64,000 nt of DNA. Origin: Candidatus Didemnitutus mandela (GTDB lineage Bacteria > Verrucomicrobiota > Verrucomicrobiia > Opitutales > Opitutaceae). Below are positions 1-9,730 of this stretch, piece after piece. The notes under the pieces are model-generated. The model made no database searches, was not told where the DNA came from, and worked only from the letters and a program-made list of their open reading frames with translations. How positions within the stretch are numbered: position 1 is the stretch's first letter; each line of letters begins with the position of its first letter. The stretch covers positions 1-64,000 of the forward strand of contig NJAL01000006.1 of the NCBI GenBank assembly GCA_002591725.1. The letters are read 5' to 3'. Position numbers and translations under genes: made by a program.

Positions 1-105
1 CCGCAAAGCCGCATCCTTCATCTTACTATCGGTGTGCGCGAGCATGCGCGCCGCCGCACGGGCGCGGTAGCCCAGATCGGCAACCAATTGGGTTAGTTCG
101 CTCAT
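1..105 (-). CDS. proA: Gamma-glutamyl phosphate reductase, N-terminal part
   Basis: Only the first 35 codons lie in the window; the rest runs off the left edge. The start reads MSELTQLVADLGYRARAAAR, which fits the N-terminal helix of ProA, the NADPH-dependent enzyme that converts glutamyl 5-phosphate to glutamate semialdehyde in proline synthesis. The ATG (105-103) overlaps the original proB stop TGA (104-102) as ATGA, a classic coupled proB-proA arrangement. Since proB upstream is broken, translation of proA may be weakened. Whether the rest of proA is intact cannot be seen here. Confidence 0.8.
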   Translation of the reverse strand, partial: MSELTQLVADLGYRARAAARMLAHTDSKMKDAALR

Positions 106-856
106 GAGACACACACCTTGGTAGGGAAATACGTACCGGCCTGTTTCCCAGCGAGAATCGCAGAAACCTGGCCCGGGCGTCAGCCACTCGCGATATACAC
201 CGGAACCCCTGCTTCGACTGCGCGACGCGCGGCCTGCAGTTTGGAAAACATCCCTCCCTTGGACACACGGCCGATATCGACGCGAACCAAGCCGGCTACT
301 TGGTCGATATTTTTGACCACGGGGACAACAGCACCTGCGCCATCCAGTAAGCCATCGACGTTCGTGAGAATCACGAGCAGATCGGCGCCGACAAGCGATC
401 GTTATCACCAAAATTCAATTCTTCCACTGCAACGGAATCGTTTTCATTGATGATCGGAACCACGTGGCGGTGCGAAAAAAGATGCTCCAAAGTGTTTGCA
501 GCGTTATGGTACCGTGTGCGGCTATCGAGGTCGCCATGTGTCAAGAGCAGCTGCGCGACCGTAACCTTGTAGCGTGAAAACACGGTAGTATAGCTTTGCA
601 TCAACTGCGATTGTCCGACCGCAGCGCAAGCCTGGCGCCCCACGAGCCCGGCCGGGCACTCTCTCAAGCCCAGCGCCGATATACCCGCAGCCACCGCGCC
701 GCTCGACACGATCAAGCATTCATGCCCAGCCCGCACCAAGGTCGTCACTTCGCGACCGAGTCGGTCAAACTGGCGCTGATCCAAAGCGCTGCCTTTTGGA
801 TTGGACAAAGTGGCCGATCCAAACTTGAGTACAATGCGACGCAAACGTTTTTCCAT
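102..856 (-). pseudogene. proB: Glutamate 5-kinase, broken by a frameshift and an in-frame stop
   Basis: The first part, from ATG 856, reads MEKRLRRIVLKFGSATLS and continues through the ATP and glutamate binding segments to NENDSVAVEELNFGDNDRLS. The frame then shifts near 371-374. The next frame carries ILTNVDGLLDG and GGMFSKLQAARRAV, as in the second half of the kinase domain. It ends at IASG, followed by a TGA (182-180), but the same frame goes on as RPGQVSAILAGKQAGTYF to the natural TGA at 104-102. So there are two lesions, and no C-terminal PUA domain is visible; the gene is the short form. ProB makes glutamyl 5-phosphate, the first step of proline synthesis. A TTG at 910 overlapping the mutL stop is an alternative start, but family alignment favours 856. 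Confidence 0.85.
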
Positions 857-906
857 AAAAACACCAGGAAACGCGCGTCCGGCTACTCTCTCAAGGGAGA
901 ATTGCG

Positions 907-2712
907 TCAAGCCCGCTGAAAGCGACGCGAGAGATCGCTTTGTTCTAGCTCAAAATACGTCGGTCGACCGCCTGGGCTGACATGGGGCTGCTGACACGCG
1001 AAAAGCCTCGCAACTAGCGACAAGGCCTCGGCTTCGTTCAACGTCGCCGGTAATCGTACTCCTTTCTGGGCTGCAAGACGGGCCAGTTCGTCATCGGCTA
1101 AGTGCAGATTTTTTTCGTCGAGCCGTCCATCGCGCGCAAGCGCTAGCACATCGCGGAGAAAAACCTCCACAGCGTCCTGGTCGAGCCACAGTGGCACGGC
1201 TTCGATCCGGAAAGAGTTCCGACCAAATTCGCCAACTTCAATGCCATGCGCGGCGAGAAATTTTAGCCGCTCAAGTAGCACCGCACTCGTAATCGAATCA
1301 AGTTCCACAAGCACCGGGGACAGTAGTCGCTGGCTCGCCACCTCTCTCTTTGTAAATTGTTTCTGCAATTGTTCAAACCAGATCCGCTCATGTACCGCCC
1401 GCCGATCGAGCACAACAACTCCACCTGGCGACTCAAAAATCGCATATCCCCCGTGCACGGTCCCTAGAAATCTCCAGCCGTTATCGGACAACGGGAAATC
1501 ACCTAACACATCAGATCCGCCAGCTATCAAAGAAAATTCCTCTGTGGGCAAGGCCGAAAAAGATGAAGCAACCGCCTGCGGCCAAGGCACAGATATCCGC
1601 GGTAGCGCCCAATTCGGCAGCGACAGCAACGGAACGTCCGGAGCCGCCTGCAGACTAAAGGGAAGCGGGGCACTAGCACCCGGTAGCGGATTCAACAACG
1701 GAGAAGTAACAGACATCGTAGGCCCCGTTGCCCGCAGCTTCTGCAACACCTTTTTGATCACAAATTCCCGCACTTGTCTCTCGTTTCGGAAGCGCACTTC
1801 GCGCTTGGCCGGATGGACGTTGACGTCCACCGCCGCAGAATCGAGCTGAAAAAAAAGGACGGCAATCGGATAGCGTCCCTTCGGGATTGATGTCGCGTAC
1901 GACTCGATCAGCGCATAACTCAGCGTCCGGCTGTCGACGGGACGCTGGTTTACGAAGGTGATCATCTCGTGGCGCGCCGCGCGATTCACGCCCGGTTTGC
2001 CCACCAGCCCGCTCAGGCGCAGGCCATTTTCCTCGGCATGCAAGTCGAGCATTTTCTCGACAAATTGCCGGCCGAAAATCTCTCCTACCCGTTCAACCAG
2101 CGTGGAACAAGCTGGCGACTTGAACAACATGCGTCCGTCTTCAATCAGCGTGAAGGCAGCGTGCGGACACGCCAGCGCGTAGAGTCGCACCGTCTGGACG
2201 ATGTACGCGGCTTCGGTCGAGTCGGTCTTGAGAAATTTTTGACGCGCGGGAACGACGTGAAACAGGTGTCTGACGACGATGCGAGTGCCCGGAGCCAGGC
2301 CACATTCGCACACATGCAAGAGCTTGCTGCCGCTGATTAGAATCTCGGTACCCGCGGTTCTGCTAGCGGGACGCGTTTTAAGTTCGAAGCGCGAAATGCT
2401 GGCAATTGATGGGAGCGCCTCGCCGCGAAAACCAAAAAAGGCGAGCCGGTCGAGATCAGCAGTTTCGACAATCTTGCTCGTCGCATGGCGTTCGAGCGCA
2501 AGCAAAGCCTCGTCTTTCGTCATACCGCAGCCGTTGTCCTCTACGCGCAGGTAACTGCACCCGCCATGGCGAAACTCGATTTCCACCTTCGTCGCGCCAG
2601 CATCGAGGGCGTTTTCCACCAGTTCTTTGATCACTGCCGCTGGACGCTCGATGACTTCGCCAGCGGCGATCTGATTCGCAACTCGATCCGAAAGGATGCG
2701 AATGATGGACAT
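907..2712 (-). CDS. mutL: DNA mismatch repair protein MutL
   Basis: A full-length MutL of 601 residues. The GHKL ATPase motifs are ENALDAGA (33-40), DNGCGM (59-64) and GFRGEAL (94-100). The transducer domain with VDVNVHPAKREVRF lies near 295-308, followed by a Pro/Ser-rich linker and the C-terminal dimerisation domain. The endonuclease motif that reads DQHA-x2-E-x4-E in nicking MutLs is here DRRAVHERIWFE (436-447): Asp and both Glu are kept, but Gln-His is replaced by Arg-Arg. MutL couples MutS mismatch recognition to strand removal. It sits 22 bp downstream of argH and is followed at once by broken proB. The ATG start gives the canonical SIIRILSDRVANQIAAGEV N-terminus. Confidence 0.97.
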   Translation of the reverse strand: MSIIRILSDRVANQIAAGEVIERPAAVIKELVENALDAGATKVEIEFRHGGCSYLRVEDNGCGMTKDEALLALERHATSKIVETADLDRLAFFGFRGEALPSIASISRFELKTRPASRTAGTEILISGSKLLHVCECGLAPGTRIVVRHLFHVVPARQKFLKTDSTEAAYIVQTVRLYALACPHAAFTLIEDGRMLFKSPACSTLVERVGEIFGRQFVEKMLDLHAEENGLRLSGLVGKPGVNRAARHEMITFVNQRPVDSRTLSYALIESYATSIPKGRYPIAVLFFQLDSAAVDVNVHPAKREVRFRNERQVREFVIKKVLQKLRATGPTMSVTSPLLNPLPGASAPLPFSLQAAPDVPLLSLPNWALPRISVPWPQAVASSFSALPTEEFSLIAGGSDVLGDFPLSDNGWRFLGTVHGGYAIFESPGGVVVLDRRAVHERIWFEQLQKQFTKREVASQRLLSPVLVELDSITSAVLLERLKFLAAHGIEVGEFGRNSFRIEAVPLWLDQDAVEVFLRDVLALARDGRLDEKNLHLADDELARLAAQKGVRLPATLNEAEALSLVARLFACQQPHVSPGGRPTYFELEQSDLSRRFQRA

Positions 2713-2734
2713 CGAACAACAATCCCTCAGCCGC

Positions 2735-4135
2735 TCAGCCGAGCGCTTTTCCCCAGCGCGCGAACTGGTGTTCTATCTGCGCGGGACCGGGCATGCCAGT
2801 GCCGAGGCGGCGAGCCATGGCCTTCTTCAGATCTAAGCATTCAGCCCAGTCCGGCCCGAATGCTACGTGAACTTTCTGTACGTCGGCTAGCGCAAGTTTA
2901 TTTAGTGGCACTCCGGACCTCTCGGCCAGCCGGACCACTGTACCAACCGCGTGGTGAGCCTCGCGGAACGGTACACCAACGTGCACGAGATAGTCAGCTA
3001 GATCGGTGGCGAGCAACATCGGATCATCGACCGCTTCCGCGCAACGAGCAGCATCGACCGTCATGCTCTCAAATATGCCGGCAAGCACCTCAAGACAGAG
3101 CACGATTTGGTCGTGGCTGTCAAACACCGGCGGCTTATCCTCCTGCAAATCGCGATTGTAAGTCAATGGCAGGCCCTTCACGAGCGTGAGAAGCGTGTGT
3201 AAGTTGCCTTGGAGCCGGGCTGACTTGCCCCGGATCAGCTCGATTGAATCCGGGTTCTTTTTTTGTGGCATCAGGCTCGAGCCAGTGCAGAAAGCATCTG
3301 ATAAATCCACGAACTTTAACTCCGCGCTCATCCAGAAAATCAGATCCTCCGCCATGCCCGAGAGGTGCACGCCGACGAGCGCGCAAGCCGAAGCAAACTC
3401 GATATGGAGGTCGCGGTCATTGACAGCATCCATGCTGTTTTGCGTAATCCGTGGCTTGCCCTTCGCGTCGACAAAACCGAGCTCCTTGGCAGCGAACTCG
3501 CGATCCAATAGCAGCGTCGTACCAGCGATGGCGCCTGAGCCGAGCGGCAGCCAGTTGGCATGATCCGCCACCACTGCAAAACGCGCGGCATCGCGCTCGA
3601 GCATTTCCAAGTAAACAAAAAGGTGATGTGCAAGGAAGACCGGCTGAGCGCGCTGGAGGTGCGTGTAACCGGGAATCAGCACCTCCGAATTCGCCTTGGC
3701 AACAGTTAGAATGGCGTTCTGGGCCCCGCGCACTTTTTCGATAATTTCCACGCAGGCTGACTTGAAATAAAGCCTCATATCGGTCGCTACCTGGTCGTTG
3801 CGGCTGCGCGCGGTGTGGAGCTTAGCAGCAGCGGGCTCGCGCTTCGTGAGCGCTTGCTCGATGTTCATGTGCACGTCCTCGAACTGCGTGCTCCACGTAA
3901 ACTGACCGGCCTTTATTTCCGCAGCGATCGCATCGAGCCCGCGATGGATCGCATCACGTTCTTTCGCCGTCAAGAGACCAACGTCCGCCAGCATCGCCGA
4001 GTGGGCTTTGCTGCCTTGGATATCGAAAAGCGCAAGGCGGCGGTCGAACGAAACAGACTCGCTGAACCGAATCATAAGTTCCGCCGGCTGGGCGACGAAA
4101 CGTCCGCCCCATGTTGCTTGCGCTTGTTTGGCCAT
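2735..4135 (-). CDS. argH: Argininosuccinate lyase
   Basis: 467 residues from ATG 4135, a normal length. ArgH splits argininosuccinate into arginine and fumarate, the last step of arginine synthesis. Seen are HTARSRNDQ (107-115), the THLQ segment (158-162) and the fumarase/lyase superfamily signature [12 protein letters not shown] (285-296) with its catalytic serine loop. The frame is open upstream to 4201, but [13 protein letters not shown] is the usual family start. It is first in an argH-mutL-proB-proA minus-strand run; upstream is decayed DNA, so its promoter probably lies in 4136-4250. Confidence 0.96.
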   Translation of the reverse strand: MAKQAQATWGGRFVAQPAELMIRFSESVSFDRRLALFDIQGSKAHSAMLADVGLLTAKERDAIHRGLDAIAAEIKAGQFTWSTQFEDVHMNIEQALTKREPAAAKLHTARSRNDQVATDMRLYFKSACVEIIEKVRGAQNAILTVAKANSEVLIPGYTHLQRAQPVFLAHHLFVYLEMLERDAARFAVVADHANWLPLGSGAIAGTTLLLDREFAAKELGFVDAKGKPRITQNSMDAVNDRDLHIEFASACALVGVHLSGMAEDLIFWMSAELKFVDLSDAFCTGSSLMPQKKNPDSIELIRGKSARLQGNLHTLLTLVKGLPLTYNRDLQEDKPPVFDSHDQIVLCLEVLAGIFESMTVDAARCAEAVDDPMLLATDLADYLVHVGVPFREAHHAVGTVVRLAERSGVPLNKLALADVQKVHVAFGPDWAECLDLKKAMARRLGTGMPGPAQIEHQFARWGKALG

Positions 4136-4201
4136 AGGAACGACCAAAACAATACCGCGATACGGCGCTTGGCAACAAAATTTTGGGCCGTGTAGCGTCA
4201 A

Positions 4202-5703
4202 AGGGAATTCGGATTTGTTTCGCCCCCCGACCGCATGGTGACGGGATGTTCCGGCGTCTCTAGATATTTTTTCTACTCGTCTGCAGCGCTCCCAGGTGGC
4301 CGATCTATGGGTTCAGATAACAGTTCCGCACATAACATAAAAATATCAATCAACATCCAGAGTGTTCGTGTAACTCTGACCACAACGCTCTTCCCGTGCG
4401 AAGGCAACGCGTTTTCAGCAACTCTACGGGGAGTAAGGTGCGGTCATGACTTTCTGTTTTTTGGAGTGAATCTGACAAGAGCATCATCCGACTGCCAGCC
4501 GGGTAGCTGGACAAAACTGGGGCGCGGCAAACACATCGAATTGACATATGCAATCTTCAACGAGAAGAATGTACACTAAGCAAGGTTATAGACCCGGGCC
4601 GACCTGGTGGACGCCGTCGACAGCAAGATCAAGGTGCGCACACCAGCGTAGACGACGTAGAGCTGATATTTAACGACGCCTACGAAGCAACACCGCTTCT
4701 GGCTAGTCAGTCCACCCAATGAAATCTCACCACTCGATTGGTGGATCGAGGCTGTGGAAAACCGAACAATTGAACGTAGTTTTTTTTCAATACACCTCCC
4801 AAATCCTTCGACCTGAATATTGACACCCAGATTTCCGTGGCAATGCAGGCAATGCGCCGCAGGGCGTCGGCGGAGATTTCTTTCGCCACTTTTCAATTAA
4901 AGCCCGTGATGTCGACTTGGTGTAAGCGTCGATCGTCATGGTAGTCAGTATGCAGGAAGCAACTGAAGCGGTCGTGAAGTCCATTGACAAAAACACAAAA
5001 TGACAGCCGCGATTGTCTTTCGCTTGAATCATTTTTCTGTCCCGATGAGTCCGTGAGTAAGCTTACACCTTGGTAAATCCCCAATGCTTTTGACCATAAA
5101 ACATCGTGAGCCACCGGAGCACCGTTGTCAGAAAAGCTTCGCGATACACGCAGAAACAGTCGGGATGCGCAAAAGTTGTCCTAGAGGAAAAGAGTCGTCT
5201 ACAAACAAAGAAATAAGATTCATCGCCGATGTGATCGCAGCCTCGTGGAAGATGTAAAACGCCACCTTGGCTAAACAGCGGGCGCGCAGTCGCGAAATCG
5301 CAGCATTTGCCGCCGACAATCTGTAATCTCGAGAATCGCCACCAACTTCGGAGCAACTTCCGGAATAGCTAAAAACGTCGAGTACGACTTTTTCGCTGTC
5401 GAAAAGTCAGTGGAAATCTCGCTAGATTTCGCAGCCGCAGTCTTGTCTCTGGTTGGTTGGCGACGGACAGTGACAGTGAGCGCAAGGCCTCGAAGCAGAT
5501 GCCTTTGCGATGTGAGTATCTTGTTTGTCAGCGGGATTGTGAAGATAAACGGTATTGGCTTTCGCCGCCACACAAATCGCCGCGCGTTTCGGGGTCGCCG
5601 CACACTTTTCACGGCCACCCTTAGAGTGGCTGAGCTGAACTGCAAGCGGAGAGGCAGCCCAAGTTCGGCCACGTAGCGCTTGTTCGGCTTAGCGAACAGG
5701 TCT
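4202..5703 (-). other. Decayed region with unrecognised minus-strand coding remnants
   Basis: No open frame here is convincing. On the minus strand several short open stretches have protein-like composition and seem to continue one another across frame changes. Examples are GLHDRFSCFLHTDYHDDRR (near 4900-4970), AKEISADALRRIACIA (near 4880-4840) and AVTSAMNL-like helices near 5200. These suggest one or two dead genes read in the same direction as ymdB and argH, but I could not assign a family. No tRNA, terminator or repeat was seen. Confidence 0.4.
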
Positions 5704-5958
5704 TCATTTTTTCGTCGCTAAAATGGGTGGAAAATGGGCGGGCTTCCCCGCGCATGGACTGCCGCCGCCATCGGCGATCACTACGCCGATAAGCCAGCGC
5801 GCAACAGAATCGAAACATTCGGCAACACTGTGGTAGGGCATTGTCTCAACATCGTCCTGATACGTAGCCAGATAAAGGTGTTCCTTCTGCTTCAGCGCGG
5901 ATTCCAGTAAACTATCATCCGGCATGGAAACATCGGCTGCAGAACACGAAAATTTCAT
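5704..5958 (-). pseudogene. Unrecognised gene start coupled to ymdB, probably truncated
   Basis: An 84-codon open frame whose ATG (5958-5956) overlaps the ymdB stop TGA (5957-5955) as ATGA. That layout is typical of a translationally coupled downstream gene and argues that this was a real start. It begins MKFSCSAADVSMPDDS and contains LYLATYQDDVETMPYHSVAE. After about residue 65 the composition becomes irregular and it stops near 5704, where decayed DNA begins, so it is likely the front of a dead gene. No family recognised. Confidence 0.4.
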
Positions 5959-6737
5959 AAGGATTGGGGAAGACTGAGCCGCTCGATATCTTGCGCACGA
6001 CCGGCGGCGTCGAACTCAACGAGCGTAGCCGAGAGCCGCACATCGCCCGTTGCGACCTCGCAACGGCGTGGCATGCTGTCGAGAAAACGGGCGATCGCCG
6101 GCTCGATCTCGCGGCCGAGCACCGAGGCGTGCGAGCCCGTCATACCAACATCGCATTGAAAAGCCGTCTTCCGATGCAAAAGCGAGCAGTCGGCCGTAGT
6201 AACATGTGTATGCGTGCCTAGAACAGCGGTGGCGCGACCATCGAGGAACCAACCAAGCGCCTGTTTCTCAGATGTCGCCTCGGCATGGGCTTCAACAAAG
6301 AATGCATTCGCAACTCCATTGAGTTTTTTCAGCAGGGCATCGGCAGCAAGAAACGGACATTCCGCTTTCATCCCGACAAAGCTGCGACCAAGCACTGTAA
6401 AGATCGCCAGCCGGCAACCATTTTTTTCGACAACCAGATGATCGCGGCCCGGACAAGCGACAGGGAGATTGGCCGGGCGGCAAACGCAATCGAGGTCAAG
6501 GATCTCATGGTCAAAACCACGTTGGTCCCACACGTGGTCGCCCAACGTAATCGCATCAACACCCGTCTTGAGCAATGTCTGGCAAATGGCTCCCGTTACC
6601 CCCGCACCGGCAGCGGTATTCTCCGCGTTCGCGATAATAAAATCGATATTTCGTTCCGCCTGCAACCGCGGCACCTCAGCACAAACAATGTCACGGCCAG
6701 GCCGGCCGACAATGTCACCGATAAACAGAAGTTTCAT
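5955..6737 (-). CDS. ymdB: YmdB-like metallophosphoesterase (TIGR00282 family)
   Basis: 260 residues, the normal length. Members of this family are di-metal phosphodiesterases; Bacillus YmdB hydrolyses 2',3'-cyclic nucleotides. The N-terminal GDIVGRPGRD (7-16), NAEN (37-40), GDHVWD (66-71) and C-terminal GTHTHVTTAD segments supply metal ligands. The usual GNHTWD is here GDHVWD, so one Asn is replaced by Asp. The protein is cytoplasmic. It lies 17 bp downstream of tolB on the same strand. In many bacteria ymdB sits beside rny (RNase Y), which is not seen here. The substrate in this organism is inferred only. Confidence 0.9.
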   Translation of the reverse strand: MKLLFIGDIVGRPGRDIVCAEVPRLQAERNIDFIIANAENTAAGAGVTGAICQTLLKTGVDAITLGDHVWDQRGFDHEILDLDCVCRPANLPVACPGRDHLVVEKNGCRLAIFTVLGRSFVGMKAECPFLAADALLKKLNGVANAFFVEAHAEATSEKQALGWFLDGRATAVLGTHTHVTTADCSLLHRKTAFQCDVGMTGSHASVLGREIEPAIARFLDSMPRRCEVATGDVRLSATLVEFDAAGRAQDIERLSLPQSL

Positions 6738-6754
6738 GCTAGAATCCGCTGTGA

Positions 6755-7933
6755 TTACAGAGCTAGATAGCTAGCGCTCCAAACATTACCCAATCCGCTC
6801 GGGCTGAGGCACGTAGCATTTCCTGTCTCTGTGTCGAGCAGGTAAAGGGCACTGGAGCCTGCCGAACGGAAGGTGCAGATGACATGGCGAGCATCAGCCA
6901 GCCAAACAGGCTCGATGGCATCCATAGGTGCGCTGGAAACAATCTTGGCAGAACGCTGGCTCGAATCGTAAACAGCGATTTGGTACCCGTGACCAACCCC
7001 CGCTGTGAAAACAATCTTGTTGGGATTGGCCCAGCTCCAGTCGGGCTCCGTACAGTATTTTGAAATGTTGATCGGCAAACGCGACATCGTGCCACCAGAG
7101 GCCGACATAACAAAGAGCTGCGGGCCACCTGCCGCGTCCGATGTGAACACAAGGCAGGAGCCATCCGGCGACCACGCCGGCGATGCCTCGACAGAAGGTG
7201 TGTGTGTGAGGCGGCGGACTTGCCGGCTAGAGACATTGCCCACGTAAATCTCGGGATTGCCCTCACCCGACAGAACCATCGCCACCTTTGATCCATCGGG
7301 GCTGAAGCGCGCACAGCTGTTAGTACCCTTGAAATTCACTAAGACTTTCAACTGCCGCGTGCGCAAGTCGAGTAAGTAAATATCGGGGAAATAGCTACGA
7401 TAGCTCGTAAAAAGAATTTTTTCTCCGTCCGGTGACCAGCGAGGGCCGACGATTTGTTTACCACTGACAGGATAACTCTGGAGGTTGCCGAAAAGCACGT
7501 CTCCGGTCACAATCGTTTGTTGACCGTCTCGTTCGGCGACAAAAACGAGTTTCCCATTAAAAAAACCTTTCAAACCGCTCGTCTTTTCGATTGCAACGTC
7601 GATCGCCTTCAGAAGCGCGTGTCGTAGCGAGGTACCAGCGACAGTCTGGTTGAAGATCGAGCTCCCGGAACCGTGGGAAATGTCAACCGTAATCTGATTG
7701 CAGCCCGACGCCGTGAATTTAATTACAAACGCACCGGAGGAAACAAGCCGGTATTTGCCGTGGATGTTAAAGGCAAATTGCGCCAGACGCTGGAGCTCGG
7801 GCGAAGCCGAGCTGACCGACACGGGAATAGTAATAGTCGTACCGCCTTGGACGGTGACCGTGCCAATGTTGCGGTCAGCAAACACCGAAGCAGAAAAAAA
7901 CAGGGCGATAAGAAAAAACAGAATTTTCTGCAT
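6755..7933 (-). CDS. tolB: TolB-like periplasmic beta-propeller protein
   Basis: 392 residues. It starts with a clear signal peptide, MQKILFFLIALFFSASVFA, with cleavage likely after about residue 19. An N-terminal domain follows, then repeated PD40/WD40-like blades: GPRWSPDGEKILFTSYRS, CARFSPDGSKVAMVLSG and ASPAWSPDGSCLVFTSD. TolB belongs to the Tol-Pal system, which links the inner and outer membranes and peptidoglycan during division. No tolQRA or pal is seen in the window, so its partners must be elsewhere or lost. It is divergent from mrp, with 137 bp between the starts that should hold both promoters. Confidence 0.88.
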   Translation of the reverse strand: MQKILFFLIALFFSASVFADRNIGTVTVQGGTTITIPVSVSSASPELQRLAQFAFNIHGKYRLVSSGAFVIKFTASGCNQITVDISHGSGSSIFNQTVAGTSLRHALLKAIDVAIEKTSGLKGFFNGKLVFVAERDGQQTIVTGDVLFGNLQSYPVSGKQIVGPRWSPDGEKILFTSYRSYFPDIYLLDLRTRQLKVLVNFKGTNSCARFSPDGSKVAMVLSGEGNPEIYVGNVSSRQVRRLTHTPSVEASPAWSPDGSCLVFTSDAAGGPQLFVMSASGGTMSRLPINISKYCTEPDWSWANPNKIVFTAGVGHGYQIAVYDSSQRSAKIVSSAPMDAIEPVWLADARHVICTFRSAGSSALYLLDTETGNATCLSPSGLGNVWSASYLAL

Positions 7934-8070
7934 GACGAAGGGAGAAAGCGTGATGGCTGGAAAAGGAAAAGCCGCGAAATTGATTTTATTCGTGACAGGC
8001 TCTTCGATAAACTCAAGCCTTTCGACTTTTCCAAGCCTTTAAGCCCTAAAACCCCTTTTCCCGCCGAGTC

Positions 8071-9132
8071 GTGACGTCCGAAGAGATCAAAACCGTTCTA
8101 AAGCAGGTAAAGTATCCCGGCTTCAACCGGGATATTGTTTCATTTGGGCTCGTCCGCACGGCGAATTTCGTCGACGGTATCGCCAAGGTAAGCGTTGCCA
8201 TCACAACGTCGGACTCGAAAGTGCCTACGATGTTGCGTACGGAAATCAAGAAGTGTCTCCGCGCCCAACCGGCCATCAAGGATGTAATTATCGAACTGGC
8301 CGTTTCAGCCAGCAAGGCCTCGCCGCAAGCCGGGCAAGCTAACCTCGGCGGCAACAAAATGCCGACCGGAATCAAGCACGCCATAGCCATCGCCTCTGGA
8401 AAAGGCGGCGTGGGGAAAAGCACTTTTGCCGTCAACCTCGCCTGCACTCTGGCCCAATTACTGGAAACGGACGGGCAACCGGATCGTGTCGGCCTCATGG
8501 ACTGCGACATTTACGGTCCCTCCGTGCCGTTGATGATTGGCATTTCCGGCCAGCCGGAGCTGGACGGCAACAATCTGTTACCCCTACAACGACACGGGGT
8601 TAAAGTGATGTCGATGGGATTTCTAGTAGACGACAACACGCCAGTCATCTGGCGCGGCCCAATGGTCATGAAGACGATCCAGCAGTTTGTCCAAAACGTA
8701 AAGTGGGGCGAAATCGATGTCCTGTTGATCGACCTACCACCAGGAACCGGTGACGCCCAGCTTTCACTCGTGCAGACTCTGCCGCTTGACGGAGCAATCC
8801 TGGTAACAACGCCACAAACGGCTGCAACAAACGTTGCTCGCAAAGGCGGACTGATGCTACAAAAGGTAAATGTGCCCCTGATTGGAGTCGCAGAAAACAT
8901 GAGCTGGTTCGAAGATACCACAGGCAATCGACAACCTCTTTTCGGCGAGGGCGGCGGCGCAGCAACGGCAGGATCGCTTGGCACCACGCTACTCGGACAG
9001 ATCCCACTCTATCCGGAAATCCGTGCGGGAGGCGACTGCGGACTCCCCGTGGTGGTTAACTCCCCTGAGAGCGGACCGGCTAAAGCTTTTCACAAAATCG
9101 CAAAAAATTTACTGTGTCAGCTCAAAACATAA
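8071..9132 (+). CDS. mrp: Mrp/ApbC-family iron-sulfur cluster carrier ATPase
   Basis: 353 residues from GTG 8071. An N-terminal MIP18 (DUF59-like) domain covers about 1-90. The ParA/MinD-type ATPase follows, with Walker A SGKGGVGKST (109-118), MDCDIYGPS (143-151) and DLPPGTGDAQL (221-231). Mrp proteins carry Fe-S clusters to apo-enzymes. Most family members have a CxxC pair just after ENMS that holds the bridging cluster; here the segment reads ENMSWFEDTTGNRQPLFG (275-292) and has no cysteine. Some Mrp-like proteins of other phyla also lack it, so cluster binding would need other residues. No ATG alternative is evident near the start. Confidence 0.93.
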   Translation: MTSEEIKTVLKQVKYPGFNRDIVSFGLVRTANFVDGIAKVSVAITTSDSKVPTMLRTEIKKCLRAQPAIKDVIIELAVSASKASPQAGQANLGGNKMPTGIKHAIAIASGKGGVGKSTFAVNLACTLAQLLETDGQPDRVGLMDCDIYGPSVPLMIGISGQPELDGNNLLPLQRHGVKVMSMGFLVDDNTPVIWRGPMVMKTIQQFVQNVKWGEIDVLLIDLPPGTGDAQLSLVQTLPLDGAILVTTPQTAATNVARKGGLMLQKVNVPLIGVAENMSWFEDTTGNRQPLFGEGGGAATAGSLGTTLLGQIPLYPEIRAGGDCGLPVVVNSPESGPAKAFHKIAKNLLCQLKT

Positions 9133-9329
9133 GACACGTCACAAGCAAATGGAACCAACTTTCTCTTTCTTTTTGGTGGGAATTATCCCAGGCTTCTTAT
9201 TTTCGAATCGTTCGAGCAATTCCGTCTGTTGACAGCAGCAGTCGGAGATTTCTAGCTTATCCTGGTATATGGCCATGTCTGCCATGTTAGCTCGGTAACA
9301 TCCCTAGGTGTCCTAGGTGTCGCCGATTT

Positions 9330-9560
9330 TAGATGCAACTCATGAGTCACCTTCCGGTAAACCCAAAATGGCAGCAAGGAGTTCGTTAAACAGTCGAGCT
9401 TCTATCAGGAATTTCTCGCCGATAGTGAAGAGATCCTGAAGCACAAGTGAATTGAATCGGAGCGGCTAGACTACGACATCGGATCCGAACGGGCGTTAAT
9501 TGGACTGGATCCGCAAGCACCGCAGTGTCTGGCGCGAGAACTGTCGCACAAAACTCACAG
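9330..9560 (+). pseudogene. Remnant of a short conserved protein (unrecognised)
   Basis: One plus-strand frame reads SFYQEFLADSEEILKHK, then a TGA, then IESERLDYDIGSERAL. After a one-base shift it continues as DWIRKHRSVWREN. The pieces join into a sensible acidic/basic helical protein in which the TGA most likely replaces a TGG (Trp). I do not recognise the family. The rest of 9133-9730 holds nothing else I can name; a T/G-rich duplicated 'taggtgtcc' motif lies near 9303-9320. Confidence 0.45.
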
Positions 9561-9730
9561 ATGCTGCCATTCGTCCAAGCCGAATGGTGAGAAACTACCA
9601 AATTGCAGCTAAAATTTGCCACCGCCAAACGGAAAACAGGAAAAGGAAGCACAGCTTTCGGTGATCGACCTTTTTCGTCCCGGGAAAAAGGCCAGCGTGA
9701 GCCAGCCTCAAACAAAACGATGAAGGTATC

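Noticed and set aside
180-182. TGA in proB read as a sense codon (recoding or selenocysteine)
   Set aside because: Intact genes such as mreC, dnaG-region neighbours and rpoD end in TGA and use TGG for Trp, and proB also has a frameshift. No SECIS-like hairpin was apparent.
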